48,965 nucleotides of DNA from Campylobacterales bacterium (GTDB taxonomy: Bacteria > Campylobacterota > Campylobacteria > Campylobacterales > QNZT01), in NCBI GenBank assembly GCA_016744895.1, contig JADGDK010000008.1, positions 1 to 48,965 of the forward strand, written 5' to 3'. Position numbers and translations under genes: made by a program. Shown here piece after piece: positions 1 through 9,627 of this stretch. Every line of letters begins with the position of its first letter. The stretch's first letter is position 1. The notes below the pieces were generated by a model. The model was given only the letters and a program-made list of their open reading frames with translations, searched no databases and was not told the DNA's origin.

Positions 1-75
1 TCTTACAGCAGATATCGTAAGTCGGTGGAATTAAAAAATCTGATTTACTGGTCTGAAAAAAAGGGAGCATTATAG
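1..75 (+). CDS. C-terminal end of an unidentified gene (partial)
   Basis: The first 24 codons of the plus strand are open and end at a TAG at 73-75. The encoded tail ends in LIYWSEKKGAL and has the mixed charged and aromatic composition of a real protein C-terminus. The gene starts left of the window and I do not recognise the family. The opposite strand is also open here, from an ATG at about position 70 running off the left edge, so the strand is not certain. No strong terminator follows directly. Confidence 0.4.
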   Translation, partial: SYSRYRKSVELKNLIYWSEKKGAL

Positions 76-146
76 TTCTGTGAGAGCCTTGAAGTGCGAT
101 TCTTTGGGGCTACTCGACTATTAACTTTTTAAACTATCCCTAAATA

Positions 147-169
147 TTGAGGTGTTTCTATCACCTCAA
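147..169. terminator. Hairpin behind the DUF4197 gene
   Basis: TTGAGGTG and CACCTCAA form a perfect 8-bp stem around a 7-base loop. It lies 41 bases past the stop codon of the minus-strand DUF4197 gene and about 70 bases past the plus-strand gene end at 75. Neither side has a clear T-run, so it is at best a weak bidirectional terminator. Confidence 0.4.
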
Positions 170-209
170 AAATAGACTCCTTTCTTTAAACTTTTGCATA
201 CTCAATTTC

Positions 210-1025
210 TTAAAACGCTCCAAACACCTTCTGTAAAAGGTCACTATTTCTCATAAGAGGATTATCTCTAATCCCTTTCTCTTTTTGTGCGATCATGCTC
301 ATTAGTCCATCGATTGATTTATTGGTTACAAAGCCACTGAGGTCTTCATCTTTTGAACTAGGTAGATAATCTCCCAATCCAAACTTACTTGTCAATGCTG
401 AAACGGTTTCATTTTGTAAAACACCTGCATTTGATTTATAAAATGATTGAAAAGCGCTATAGTATTTTGAAACATCATTGTTTGCCATGCTTTTTTCTAC
501 GATTGGTGCGATTACAGAGGCGAGTTCTGAACTGCTGTTTTTTCTAAAGTATTGTGTTGCTGAGTCATCAGCTCCAGCAAGTATCTCTTTTGCATCTGTG
601 ATCGTCATTTTTTGGATGGAGTTCATAAATACATCTACCGTTTTTGGTGCTGCCTCTTCTGCTGCTTTGTTGATAGATAGGATTAAGTCATCGACATATT
701 TTCCACCGCCAATTTTACGGATCAACTTTTCACTTGTTTGTAGACTCTTTGGTAAAGGAATTTTTACAAGAGGATTATTGAGATATCCGCCATCTTTTCC
801 AAGGTCTGTGACTGCAAACTTGACACCTTTAGAGAGTGCTTCTTTGAGTGCGCCTGACATATCTGTGTTTGAGAGGTTGACATTTGAACTTTGAGTGGTT
901 GAAGTTGTTGGAGATTGTACTTTTTGTACAGTTTCTAAAATTCCGCCTATTTGATCTTGCCAACCAGCTTGTGCATATGTGGTTAATAATATGGTCGAAA
1001 TTATAAGTGTTTTAGCTGTTTTCAT
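210..1025 (-). CDS. DUF4197 domain-containing periplasmic protein
   Basis: The protein has 271 residues with a Sec signal peptide that ends near AQA at residue 20. Residues 50-270 match the DUF4197 pattern: a GALKEALSKGVKFAV helix, the NPLVKIPLPKSL motif, an AAEEAAP segment, and a late DDSATQYFR motif. The family is alpha-helical, common in Proteobacteria and of unknown function; a periplasmic location is predicted from the signal. AAAGGAT sits 6 bases before the ATG, so the start is well supported. It is monocistronic and divergent from ppsA, with 105 bases between start codons. Family assignment is firm; role is unknown. Confidence 0.85.
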   Translation of the reverse strand: MKTAKTLIISTILLTTYAQAGWQDQIGGILETVQKVQSPTTSTTQSSNVNLSNTDMSGALKEALSKGVKFAVTDLGKDGGYLNNPLVKIPLPKSLQTSEKLIRKIGGGKYVDDLILSINKAAEEAAPKTVDVFMNSIQKMTITDAKEILAGADDSATQYFRKNSSSELASVIAPIVEKSMANNDVSKYYSAFQSFYKSNAGVLQNETVSALTSKFGLGDYLPSSKDEDLSGFVTNKSIDGLMSMIAQKEKGIRDNPLMRNSDLLQKVFGAF

Positions 1026-1046
1026 TATTGTATCCTTTATATTTAA

Positions 1047-1076
1047 TTGAACTGATGTTGTCTATTGTGCTATAAT
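1047..1076 (+). promoter_or_regulatory. Promoter of ppsA
   Basis: TTGAAC (1047-1052), an 18-base spacer and TATAAT (1071-1076) with an extended TG two bases upstream form a strong sigma-70-type promoter. It faces ppsA, whose Shine-Dalgarno sequence AAAAAGGAG lies at 1116-1124. Confidence 0.6.
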
Positions 1077-1130
1077 TATAACGATAAATTATAGAAAAAT
1101 TGTGAAGCACCTCTGAAAAAGGAGTAAATC

Positions 1131-3548
1131 GTGCAATACATAAAATTTTTTAATGAAATACGAAATACAGACATAGAGAGTGTTGGTGGTAAAAATGCCT
1201 CTTTGGGTGAGATGTACCAAAAACTAACACCTCTTGGTGTGCAAATTCCTTTTGGATTTGCGATTACCTGTGATGCTTATAGTGAGATTCTTTCTGATGA
1301 ACATTTAAAATCCAAGATAGAACAGTATCTTTTAGAAATTGATATTGATGATATTGGGCTTTTACAAGATAGAGCAAAAAAGATACAAGCATTGATTTTT
1401 GCTACGCCTATCGCAAAATCGATAAAGGATGAAATACGCCAATCATATGAAATACTTAGCCAAAGGTATGAGCAAACTGCTATAGATGTGGCAGTGAGAA
1501 GTTCGGCTACGGCTGAAGACTTACCTGATGCTTCATTTGCTGGGCAACAAGATACTTTTTTAAATATTCATGGCTTTGAGTCACTTCTACATCATATCAA
1601 ACTCTGTTATGCCTCTTTGTTTACTGCACGTGCAATCTCTTATCGACAGTCTCGTGGATTTGATCATTTTAAAGTGTTGCTCTCTATCGGAGTACAAAAG
1701 ATGGTACGAAGTGATTTGGCTTCAAGTGGGGTGATGTTTAGTATCGATACGGAGAGTGGATTTGAAAATGCTGTTTTTATCACATCTGCTTGGGGACTTG
1801 GGGAAAATGTTGTAGGTGGCAAGGTTAACCCTGATGAATTTTATGTATTTAAACCGACTTTGAAAGAGGGGAAACGCCCAATTTTGAGAAGGTTTTTGGG
1901 AAGTAAACTTATCAAAAGCATTTATGGAAGTTCTGGAATTGAAAAAAATATCCACAATATTCCGACTACAAAACAAGAGCAAAATAGTTTCTCAATCAAT
2001 GATGATGATATCTTAGTCCTTGCTAAACAAGCGATCATGATAGAAGAGCATTACTCCAAAGAGGCAGGACACTATCAACCGATGGATATCGAGTGGGCAA
2101 AAGATGGAGAGAGTGGCATGCTCTTTATCGTACAGGCAAGACCTGAAACAGTACAAAGTCAAAAAATCAAAGCAAATGTTTCTAAAATTGAGAGATTTTC
2201 TATCAGTACACCTCAAAAGAAACGCAAAATACTTACTCATGGTAAAGCAGTTGGTGAAAAAGTAGGGAGTGGAAAAGTTCGGGTGATTGATAGTATAGAG
2301 CGACTGCGAGATTTTCAAGAAGGAGAAGTTTTAGTGACAGATATCACTGATCCTGATTGGGAACCAGCGATGAAAAAAGCTTCTGCCATTGTAACTGATC
2401 GTGGAGGACGAACATGTCATGCTGCGATTGTAGCGAGAGAGATTGGAGTACCAGCTATTGTAGGAACTCATGAAGGAAGTAGCATTCTTAAAGATGATGA
2501 CGAAGTGACGGTGAGTTGTTGTGAAGGAGAAGAGGGGATTGTTTATGCTGATAGATTAGATTTTAATGTGGAGAGTATAGACCTTAAGGAGCTAAAAAAT
2601 CCTAAGACAAAGATCTATCTCAATATCGGAAATCCACAACATGCTTTTTCATTTTCACTTGTGCCAAATGATGGTGTAGGTTTGGCAAGGATGGAGTTTA
2701 TCATCAACAATTATATTAAAGTGCATCCTTTGGCACTGTTAGATATCTATCATGGTAACAAAGATGTACAAGATTATGAGAAAATTATAGAGATTATTTC
2801 TGGTTATGAAGATGCAAAAGACTTTTTTGTCAAAAAGCTGACAGAGGGCATAGGAATGATTGGCGCTGCTTTTTATCCAAAACCTGTGATCGTACGTATG
2901 AGTGATTTTAAATCCAACGAATACAAACGACTGATAGGTGGTAGTGGTTACGAGCCTGAAGAGGAAAATCCGATGATCGGATATCGTGGAGCAAACAGAT
3001 ATCTTACCAAAGCATTTAGACCCGCATTTAACTGGGAGTGCGAAGCTCTGAAATACGTTAGAGATGAGATGGGACTTGACAATGTTAAGATGATGATACC
3101 TTTTGTACGTACACCAAAAGAGGGTAGGGATGTGATAGAGATACTTCGTGAAAATGAACTCGTACAGGGTGAAAATAACCTTGAAGTCTATGCAATGTGT
3201 GAAATCCCGAGTAATGTTATCTTGACAGAACAGTTTTTAGAAATTTTTGATGGGTATAGTATCGGCTCCAATGATCTGACACAATTAACGCTTGGAGTGG
3301 ATCGTGATAGTGATTTGGTGGCTGAGGTATTTGATGAGCGAGATGAAGCGGTGATGCTCTCTATTCAAAAGGTGATACAAGTATGTAAAGCTAAAGGAAA
3401 ATATATCGGTATCTGTGGGCAAGCACCTTCAGATTATCCTGAGATAACAGAGTTTTTGGTGCAAGAGGGGATAGACTCTATCTCTTTAAATCCTGACTCT
3501 GCATTGAAAATGAGAGAGGTAGTTTTAAATATTGAAAATAGAACATGA
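1131..3548 (+). CDS. ppsA: Phosphoenolpyruvate synthase
   Basis: The 805-aa cytoplasmic enzyme converts pyruvate, ATP and water to phosphoenolpyruvate, AMP and phosphate, the entry to gluconeogenesis. The N-terminal pyruvate-phosphate dikinase ATP-binding domain spans about residues 15-340 ([38 protein letters not shown]). The swivelling phosphohistidine domain follows, with [21 protein letters not shown] placing the phosphorylated histidine at residue 430. The C-terminal PEP-utilising barrel ends in the conserved [13 protein letters not shown] and SISLNPDS motifs. Length matches the family (about 790-810). The start is GTG, supported by AAAAAGGAG 6 bases upstream. A short ORF overlaps its last 17 bases. 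Use of this enzyme fits an organism that builds sugars from small carbon units. Confidence 0.97.
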   Translation: MQYIKFFNEIRNTDIESVGGKNASLGEMYQKLTPLGVQIPFGFAITCDAYSEILSDEHLKSKIEQYLLEIDIDDIGLLQDRAKKIQALIFATPIAKSIKDEIRQSYEILSQRYEQTAIDVAVRSSATAEDLPDASFAGQQDTFLNIHGFESLLHHIKLCYASLFTARAISYRQSRGFDHFKVLLSIGVQKMVRSDLASSGVMFSIDTESGFENAVFITSAWGLGENVVGGKVNPDEFYVFKPTLKEGKRPILRRFLGSKLIKSIYGSSGIEKNIHNIPTTKQEQNSFSINDDDILVLAKQAIMIEEHYSKEAGHYQPMDIEWAKDGESGMLFIVQARPETVQSQKIKANVSKIERFSISTPQKKRKILTHGKAVGEKVGSGKVRVIDSIERLRDFQEGEVLVTDITDPDWEPAMKKASAIVTDRGGRTCHAAIVAREIGVPAIVGTHEGSSILKDDDEVTVSCCEGEEGIVYADRLDFNVESIDLKELKNPKTKIYLNIGNPQHAFSFSLVPNDGVGLARMEFIINNYIKVHPLALLDIYHGNKDVQDYEKIIEIISGYEDAKDFFVKKLTEGIGMIGAAFYPKPVIVRMSDFKSNEYKRLIGGSGYEPEEENPMIGYRGANRYLTKAFRPAFNWECEALKYVRDEMGLDNVKMMIPFVRTPKEGRDVIEILRENELVQGENNLEVYAMCEIPSNVILTEQFLEIFDGYSIGSNDLTQLTLGVDRDSDLVAEVFDERDEAVMLSIQKVIQVCKAKGKYIGICGQAPSDYPEITEFLVQEGIDSISLNPDSALKMREVVLNIENRT

Positions 3549-3690
3549 TAAGAAAAAAGAGTATAAATATAAAGAGATAGATCTTTCAAAGTTATCCAAG
3601 AGAACTAGTGGACAATTGCCACTATGGGTGAGTTACAATATAGCATCTTTTATACGTGACTGTGTCAAATATGTTAAAAATAAAAAATAG
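3532..3690 (+). CDS. Small basic protein downstream of ppsA
   Basis: A 52-codon frame overlaps the end of ppsA by 17 bases in another frame. The only start in frame is TTG at 3532, because a TAA lies two codons upstream. The product is lysine-rich at its N-terminus and has an amphipathic C-terminal part reading [21 protein letters not shown] do not recognise a family. Position and composition suggest a real small protein translated with ppsA, but a TTG start without a clear ribosome binding site keeps this uncertain. Confidence 0.4.
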   Translation: MKIEHDKKKEYKYKEIDLSKLSKRTSGQLPLWVSYNIASFIRDCVKYVKNKK

Positions 3691-3746
3691 GTTGTTATAA
3701 CTATATCGTTGTGGGGATAGTATAGGTTAAACCTTGGGATGCTTGG

Positions 3747-4457
3747 TTATTTACTCTTTAGTGCCTCTTTAAGTTGGTTAATCCAGATCTTATAGCCAGC
3801 GGTACTTAAGTGAATTCCATCTCCCGTATGAAATTCATTTTTTAAATTGCTATCGTTATCTTGAAGTAAACTGCTTGAATCTATAAAAACTACATTGTCA
3901 TAATTTACAGTCAGCTTTTTTAGGGAAGCATTTAGTTTGGATATTCTTTTGTTAGATGAACTAAATGATCGTATTTTCTCATCAATAGGCAATACTGCAC
4001 TTACAACAACTTTTGTACTCTGTGGAATATAATCCAATATCTTTTTATAATTGTAGATAATCTTGTCATTATTACGTATAGGCAGGTCATTTACAGCTAT
4101 TGCAATGACTACAGCTTTCGCTGTGTTGATTGATTTGTACATAGGGAGGCGTTGTAGTACACCCAGAGTTGTATCAGAACCTATTCCATAATTTACAGAT
4201 AGATCAGATACTGCGGATGTCGCAAGACCTTGAGTGATACTATCACCGATAAATATGGTGGCATTACTTGGGATTGAAGCATCTAGCCTCTTGTGATAGT
4301 TCGTAATTTCATTATAGTATTCTGAGATTTCATGATTTTGAGAAAAACCTAATTTATTTTCCACTATTTCGATAAAGTTAGATTTAAATAAAATTATTGC
4401 AACTAGCACATGCAAACATACAATATATATAAGCCAACTTTTTTTTAAAATACTCAT
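3747..4457 (-). CDS. Membrane-anchored SGNH/GDSL hydrolase
   Basis: The product is a single-domain esterase of the SGNH hydrolase superfamily, held at the membrane by an N-terminal hydrophobic segment (about residues 8-25). The four SGNH blocks are visible: GDSIT (block I, nucleophile serine near residue 73), YGIGSDTT (block II glycine), IAVNDLP (block III asparagine) and GDGIHLSTAGY (block V, Asp and His). Members deacylate lipids or O-acetylated glycans; the substrate cannot be read from sequence. AAGGA lies 5 bases before the ATG at 4457, favoured over a TTG one codon upstream. The gene stands alone between a small ORF and a LysE exporter gene. Confidence 0.85.
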   Translation of the reverse strand: MSILKKSWLIYIVCLHVLVAIILFKSNFIEIVENKLGFSQNHEISEYYNEITNYHKRLDASIPSNATIFIGDSITQGLATSAVSDLSVNYGIGSDTTLGVLQRLPMYKSINTAKAVVIAIAVNDLPIRNNDKIIYNYKKILDYIPQSTKVVVSAVLPIDEKIRSFSSSNKRISKLNASLKKLTVNYDNVVFIDSSSLLQDNDSNLKNEFHTGDGIHLSTAGYKIWINQLKEALKSK

Positions 4458-4509
4458 CAATATCCTTTAGAAACATAATGGTTGATTTGTTGTAATTCTG
4501 GGTTTATTT

Positions 4510-5124
4510 TTAACGCTCTGCCATTGCTAATTTTACTCCCAGTATTGCAAAAATAATTGCAAATGTTTGTTGTATCTTTTTCATAATTTTTGGAGAATTT
4601 ATAATATAAACTCTCATACCATTTGCAAATAATCCATAAATGATAAAAATAAAAAGTGTCATACCCATAAATACACTACTGAGTATTAACATATCTAATG
4701 TTGAAGTTTGTGTTTGAAGTGGCACAAATTGTGGTAAAAATGCTAGAAAAAATAGTGATAATTTGGGATTTAAAATATTGATTAAAAATCCTTTTGTAAT
4801 TATACTCCAAGCGTTAGATCTATTTTCTTTTTCATCTAATTTTAAAGTACCTGTATTTTGCCACATTGACCATGCTAAATACAATAAATATGCTACTCCA
4901 ATAAATTTTACAATTTGAAATGCAACAGCACTTACATAAAGGATAGTAGCTAAACCTAAAATAGTGGCAAGTAAATGAGGAATAATTCCTGTAGTACATC
5001 CAATAGCGGCATATATACTAGCTTTCCATCCTTGGAATAGTCCTATTGATATTGTATAAATTACACCTGTTCCGGGTATTAATACAACAATCAACGATGT
5101 AATAATAAATTCATTACTTATCAT
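4510..5124 (-). CDS. LysE/RhtB family amino-acid exporter
   Basis: The product is a 204-aa inner-membrane protein with six predicted hydrophobic segments. The N-terminal ...VVLIPGTGVIYTISIGLFQGWKA... region is the LysE signature (a P-G-P-like motif reading PGTG, then helix 1 and a loop). A central segment with LINILNPKLSLFFLAFLPQFV is also diagnostic. The family exports amino acids or related small molecules using the proton motive force; the substrate is unknown. Its ATG overlaps the stop of the upstream ClbS/DfsB-like gene as ATGA, so the two are translationally coupled. GGAGG lies just before the start. Confidence 0.9.
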   Translation of the reverse strand: MISNEFIITSLIVVLIPGTGVIYTISIGLFQGWKASIYAAIGCTTGIIPHLLATILGLATILYVSAVAFQIVKFIGVAYLLYLAWSMWQNTGTLKLDEKENRSNAWSIITKGFLINILNPKLSLFFLAFLPQFVPLQTQTSTLDMLILSSVFMGMTLFIFIIYGLFANGMRVYIINSPKIMKKIQQTFAIIFAILGVKLAMAER

Positions 5125-5642
5125 TTTTCCTCCTTTTTTAATGCTTTTTTATACTTTCTAAGTTTTTTCATTGCCCAATCATAATGACTTGAAGTTGCTG
5201 AAGTTAAATATGAACCTAGTGACGTTGTGCCTGTCCATTTATATTTTTTCTTTTCAAATAGTTCATTATCACTATGTTGATTTATCAATTCTTGAACCTC
5301 TAAAAATGATTTTTTAATCATTTTTAAAATTTCATCATAATCAGTTGTTTGATACTTTTCCCAAATTTCTTGATTTAATGCTGGTACAGTTCTAAAGGTA
5401 TAACCTTTTGCAGGAATATTTGGTTTTTCTCCACTCATGCCTACTTTATACCAATCCATCATCATCAAATGCCAATGATGAAGATGTGCTAAAATATCTC
5501 TTATATTTTTATCTCTATCTTCAAAAGGTATTTTACCATTTATGATTTCTTCTTTACCAAATGTTTCTATTAATTCTAACATTTTATTAAAATTACTATT
5601 ACTCAATTCTAAAAGTTCATTTTTGTTTTTAGGTCTTGGCAT
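5121..5642 (-). CDS. ClbS/DfsB family four-helix-bundle protein
   Basis: The 173-aa cytoplasmic protein begins MPRPKNKNELLELSNSNF and matches the ClbS/DfsB family (formerly DUF1706). Members include the colibactin self-resistance hydrolase ClbS and DinB-like four-helix-bundle proteins. Visible family marks are the RDILAHLHHWHLMMMDWY helix and a TSSHYDWAMKKLRKYKK tail. AAAGGA lies 6 bases before the chosen ATG at 5642. The frame stays open further upstream to 5729, but that extension has no ribosome binding site and no family similarity. It is coupled to the LysE exporter by a four-base overlap, which suggests a two-gene detoxification or resistance unit. The substrate is unknown. Confidence 0.8.
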   Translation of the reverse strand: MPRPKNKNELLELSNSNFNKMLELIETFGKEEIINGKIPFEDRDKNIRDILAHLHHWHLMMMDWYKVGMSGEKPNIPAKGYTFRTVPALNQEIWEKYQTTDYDEILKMIKKSFLEVQELINQHSDNELFEKKKYKWTGTTSLGSYLTSATSSHYDWAMKKLRKYKKALKKEEK

Positions 5643-5722
5643 TTTTGATCCTTTAATATGTGGTTTAGTGTGAATAAAATGGTACAGATTTCTGTGCAAC
5701 TCTTTGTTAAGTTTTATATTTG

Positions 5723-5857
5723 CTACCATTTTAAAATAAGAAAACTAATTAAAGCAATCAAAATTGTCATAGTGCAACCAATTACACCATGAACTTCTTG
5801 TATTTCTTTTGATGGTTTTCCAAAGCTTAAAGTATATATGGTTATTTTCCCAATCAT
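5723..5857 (-). CDS. Putative 44-aa single-pass membrane protein
   Basis: A 44-codon frame lies between the MATE and ClbS/DfsB-like genes. It starts at an ATG (5857) and ends in a hydrophobic stretch, VIGCTMTILIALISFLILKW, that would make one transmembrane helix directly before the stop. No good Shine-Dalgarno sequence precedes it. It could be a genuine small membrane protein or the tail of a decayed gene. I recognise no family. Confidence 0.3.
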   Translation of the reverse strand: MIGKITIYTLSFGKPSKEIQEVHGVIGCTMTILIALISFLILKW

Positions 5858-5887
5858 ATAAGTTGTAAATTATCATAAAAATTCAAT

Positions 5888-7210
5888 TTAAACTTTTATC
5901 TTTTGCCATGCACCTTTATCAAATGCCCTCCATAGTAAAAAGCCTTTGATAAAGGTATCACTGATCATAGCAAGATAGACAAAAAGGACGGATTCAAAAT
6001 AGTATGCAAGTACAAATGCAGGGATGATTCTTACCAACCAAAGTGACGTGATGTTGATTCTAAGGGTTCTTTTACTATCGCCAGCACCTCGAAGTGCTCC
6101 GCTTAAGACAAAATTTAGTGCTAGTGGAATTTGTGAAAATCCTACAATTCTAAGATATAAACTTGCCTCTTCAATTGTCTGTGGATCATCAGTAAAAAGC
6201 CAGACGATAGGTTCAGGTGTGAAGATCATAAAAAGTCCCAAGATAAACATAAAGCTCATGGTATATTTGAGAACTAGCATGACATCTTCTCTTGCTTGTT
6301 CTGGTTTTTTGGCTCCAAGTCCTTGTCCCATGAGTGCCATAGCTGCTATGGTAAATCCAATTCCAGGCATAAAGGCTAATCCCTCGATACGAAGTCCTAT
6401 CTGATATCCCGCAAGCGTTTGGGTTCCAAAATCTGCGATGATCATAGTAAAGAGCATAAAAGAGCCAAAAGTTAAACTTCTCTCGATAGATGCAGGAATC
6501 CCCACTTTGAGTGCTCTTTGGATGAGACTTTTTGAGTAATGCCACATTGGGATATAGGGCATTTTATGACGGGTATAAAGTATGAGATAGATACTAAGTT
6601 CCAAGATATTGACAAGGACAGTTGCGATAGCTGCTCCCTCTACGCCAAGGGCTGGCATACCGAGATTTCCATAGATCAATATCCAGTTTAAAAAGATATT
6701 TACCACGATAGAAGCTAGTTTGATATAAAACGGTGTAGTAGTATTTTTAGCCGCACTAAATGAGGTTTCAAAAACGAGCTTTACAAAGATAAAAGGCATC
6801 ATAAGTGTTAAGATTTGGACATAAGAACTTCCAAGTGCAATGACTTCGGCCTCTGTATCAAACCAGACATAAAGCATAGGGGTTAGAAAATACCATAAAA
6901 TAGTAGCAGGGATACTAAGTATAAGTGCAAATCTTACAAGTGAACTAAGCCCCAAAGATGCTCTCATAACTTTGCCAGCACCCATAAAACGAGATAAAAG
7001 GGCACTTGTACCTACGTGAAGCACGGTCAAAACTGCGAAAACAAGCATCAGCGATTGTAGTCCAAGTCCAACAGCTGCCACGGCATAGGCAGAGATACGT
7101 CCGACCATGATAAGGTCAGTGATGACTTGAAGCATACTAAGAAGTGAATTTAGTGCAGCAGGTACAGCTAAAGAGAGAATTTTTTTATGTTTTTTACGGT
7201 CTATATTCAT
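5888..7210 (-). CDS. MATE family multidrug/metabolite efflux transporter
   Basis: The 440-aa protein has twelve hydrophobic segments in two homologous halves, the MatE fold. The N-half begins ILSLAVPAALNSLLSMLQVITDLIMVGR, typical of NorM/DinF-type proteins, and the C-half starts near GIPASIERSL. The family exports cationic drugs or metabolites in exchange for Na+ or H+ across the inner membrane. Length is normal (about 440-460). The 229 bases upstream carry no gene and presumably hold the promoter, though I see no clear hexamers there. Confidence 0.92.
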   Translation of the reverse strand: MNIDRKKHKKILSLAVPAALNSLLSMLQVITDLIMVGRISAYAVAAVGLGLQSLMLVFAVLTVLHVGTSALLSRFMGAGKVMRASLGLSSLVRFALILSIPATILWYFLTPMLYVWFDTEAEVIALGSSYVQILTLMMPFIFVKLVFETSFSAAKNTTTPFYIKLASIVVNIFLNWILIYGNLGMPALGVEGAAIATVLVNILELSIYLILYTRHKMPYIPMWHYSKSLIQRALKVGIPASIERSLTFGSFMLFTMIIADFGTQTLAGYQIGLRIEGLAFMPGIGFTIAAMALMGQGLGAKKPEQAREDVMLVLKYTMSFMFILGLFMIFTPEPIVWLFTDDPQTIEEASLYLRIVGFSQIPLALNFVLSGALRGAGDSKRTLRINITSLWLVRIIPAFVLAYYFESVLFVYLAMISDTFIKGFLLWRAFDKGAWQKIKV

Positions 7211-7439
7211 TGCGAGAGTATATCTTTTATACTGTTAAGTTTATGCTATCGGAGTGAAAAAAAACGGATAAAAAGCCTATAAAGTTTTTCATTTTTCCAA
7301 ATCTTTTTTAAATTAAATATTCTATATAAAATTGACTAATTGAAAAATAAATTTAATTTTTTGAGTATTTTGTAGTGGGTTTTACAAAATAGTTTTTAGA
7401 AAGATTAAACTATTTCGTATTTGAAGTTAATGTATTTAA

Positions 7440-8876
7440 CTATTTATTGGAAACATTTCTGTTTGCCAATAAAGTTGGATAGTTTCTCTGTATACAAAGT
7501 GTTTCAGCGTATGCTTTGATATCTTCCTCTTTTAAGTTTTTAAGATATTTAAAATCTCTTTTTTTATGTGTAGATGATTCTATATAACCTAGCTTGATAA
7601 ATTCTCCGATAATTGCATCTATCATATCCATTACAGAAGAGACTTTTACAATTTCACATCTTGCATAATGTTCGGTGGGAAATGAGACCTCTCCTACACG
7701 TAAACTTGGATCGTTTCCAGGAATCTGCTGTGCTCCAAAGAGTGGTTTTGAACCTACGTGTGCTTTAGAGAATTGAGGGATAAATTGTGAGAGATGATTG
7801 ATCGCACTGGAAGTTCGTTTGTTGGTCTCTTCTTGTGACCATGATTTTTCAATTTTCTCGATAAAGTTTTGGTTGAGTTTTGGTTGACAACTAAGCTCAG
7901 TATTTGCTACCAAACCATCTTCATAAAGTGTGATATCTTTTGTCATGCCATGGAGTTGAAAATATCCACCAGGGTAGGGTGTAAATTGTCCCATACCTCT
8001 TGGAGTTCCACGCTCACCGTGGAAAATAATCTCAGGAAAAAGTGTATCATTATAGTCATCATATTTACTGACATAAGCAGCTTTAAACTCTACCATACGT
8101 TCACACTCTACATCAATCATATCATCTATCTTACCAGTTCTGAAACCTGCTGCATTTATGAGATAATCAAAGTGCTCTTGGTGTTTTTGATCATCTGTGG
8201 TATAGATGATATTCCATGCATTGGAGTTGTCTTTTTCTACATTAGTCACGGATGTATTTGTACGGAGTGTCACACTTGGCATCTGCTTAAGTGAAAGTGA
8301 AGCACCTGCTGCTAAACGAAAGAGGTTGAGTCCATACTCTTGTACCATGATGAGTGGAAATTGTACTTTTTCTAAGTCGATATTTTTGGCTACGGGTATC
8401 ATCCATTCATCACAATTTTTTGGTTTTGTGACAATCTGTTGTTGTTTTAGAAATTTTACTTGATCTTTACTGTAGAGCTTATAATAGTTAGCACTCTCAC
8501 CTAATACTCTGTTTCTTGGATCATCAGTGATAAGTGTTTCATACTCTTTTTTGAGCAATTCCAAGCGAGGTAAAAGTGCATCAGCAGAGCCACTATCATT
8601 AGTAGGAATCGCGATAACTGTTGGACGATAATCAACGATAAATGGAAAAAATCGTAAAAAATCAATAGATTGTTTTAAGAGTGTGATACACTGCTTGTCA
8701 GAAATTTCTCGATAGAGATTGCCTCCAGCGTGAAGATGACAAAACGGAGGACCACTGATAGGACTTGGCTCTTTTTCAAATAGGGTGACATTGATACCAA
8801 GTTGTCCAAGATAAAGTGCCATACTCGATCCCGCTACTCCTGCACCTACAATGGCGATATTTGCTTTTTTATTCAT
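7440..8876 (-). CDS. FAD-dependent oxidoreductase (DAO-like fold)
   Basis: The product (478 aa from the chosen start) opens with a dinucleotide-binding motif, VGAGVAGSSMALYLGQLG, followed by the acidic residue of strand 2 in LFEKE, the standard FAD-binding Rossmann layout. A second glycine-bearing motif, YLINAAGFRTGKIDD, matches the ATG-type FAD contact of the DAO superfamily. No signal peptide or membrane segment is seen. The substrate is unknown; a malate:quinone-oxidoreductase-like or amino-acid-oxidase-like enzyme are both possible. I place the start at 8876 because it puts the Rossmann motif at the usual distance and leaves a 1-base gap after gph. An in-frame ATG at 8888 would overlap gph. 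Confidence 0.75.
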   Translation of the reverse strand: MNKKANIAIVGAGVAGSSMALYLGQLGINVTLFEKEPSPISGPPFCHLHAGGNLYREISDKQCITLLKQSIDFLRFFPFIVDYRPTVIAIPTNDSGSADALLPRLELLKKEYETLITDDPRNRVLGESANYYKLYSKDQVKFLKQQQIVTKPKNCDEWMIPVAKNIDLEKVQFPLIMVQEYGLNLFRLAAGASLSLKQMPSVTLRTNTSVTNVEKDNSNAWNIIYTTDDQKHQEHFDYLINAAGFRTGKIDDMIDVECERMVEFKAAYVSKYDDYNDTLFPEIIFHGERGTPRGMGQFTPYPGGYFQLHGMTKDITLYEDGLVANTELSCQPKLNQNFIEKIEKSWSQEETNKRTSSAINHLSQFIPQFSKAHVGSKPLFGAQQIPGNDPSLRVGEVSFPTEHYARCEIVKVSSVMDMIDAIIGEFIKLGYIESSTHKKRDFKYLKNLKEEDIKAYAETLCIQRNYPTLLANRNVSNK

Positions 8877-8877
8877 T

Positions 8878-9564
8878 TTAATTTCCATCTATAAATGTTG
8901 TGAGAATATCAGAAAAATCATCAAAAACTACATCAGGACTATGATGACTGATAGCTTCTCCATAGTTATAACCATAGCTTAAACCAATACTCTGCATTTG
9001 TGCTGAATGAGCCGCTAAGATATCATTTCTAGAATCACCAACCATTACACATTGATCTGTTGTAACACCTAGTTTTTCAGCCACATATAGTAGTGGCATG
9101 GGATCAGGTTTTTTCTTTTCTAAACTATCTCCACCTAAGTATAACTCAAATAGTCCATTCAATTGTAAACCACTCAAGATAGGCTTTACAAAATCAATAG
9201 GTTTGTTGGTGACAATTGCCAATATATAGCCCGCATTTTTTAATGTTTCAAGAGTAGAGGGGACATGTGGGTATGGAGTTGTGGCTACACATAGGTTTTT
9301 GGCATAAAAATCTAAAAAGATTTCCAATGCTTCTGTGGCAAGTGTAGGGTCAAGGTCTGAGGCTATTTCACTTTTTCCTGATAAGGCTCTTTGCACAAGT
9401 GTTTGTGCTCCATTTCCAACCCATTGGTGTATTACTTCTTCACTAAAAGTTTTGCATTCTAGAGTTTTGAGCATATGGTTCACTGCCAATGCCAAATCAG
9501 GAGCACTGTTGATAAGTGTACCGTCTAGATCAAATATAATGACTTTTTTATTATTAAATTTCAT
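8878..9564 (-). CDS. gph: Phosphoglycolate phosphatase (HAD family)
   Basis: The 228-aa HAD hydrolase carries motif I FDLDGTLINSAPDL, motif II IVTNKP, the motif III lysine in KKKPDPMPLLY, and motif IV MVGDSRNDILAA. The helical cap after residue 15 and the overall length are those of Gph, which dephosphorylates 2-phosphoglycolate from DNA repair or oxygenation side reactions. Other HAD substrates cannot be excluded. It is immediately followed by the FAD oxidoreductase gene, so the two are probably cotranscribed. A TATAAT on the minus strand at 9592-9597 lies 28 bases before the start. Confidence 0.85.
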   Translation of the reverse strand: MKFNNKKVIIFDLDGTLINSAPDLALAVNHMLKTLECKTFSEEVIHQWVGNGAQTLVQRALSGKSEIASDLDPTLATEALEIFLDFYAKNLCVATTPYPHVPSTLETLKNAGYILAIVTNKPIDFVKPILSGLQLNGLFELYLGGDSLEKKKPDPMPLLYVAEKLGVTTDQCVMVGDSRNDILAAHSAQMQSIGLSYGYNYGEAISHHSPDVVFDDFSDILTTFIDGN

Positions 9565-9591
9565 GTTTAAACTTTTCTATTATTTTGCGTG

Positions 9592-9597
9592 ATTATA
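9592..9597 (-). promoter_or_regulatory. Candidate -10 element for gph
   Basis: A perfect TATAAT on the minus strand lies 28 bases before the gph start codon. No convincing -35 is present, as is common for Campylobacterota promoters. Confidence 0.4.
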
Positions 9598-9627
9598 CAT
9601 TTTTTAACTAAAAGTGATATGTGAGGG

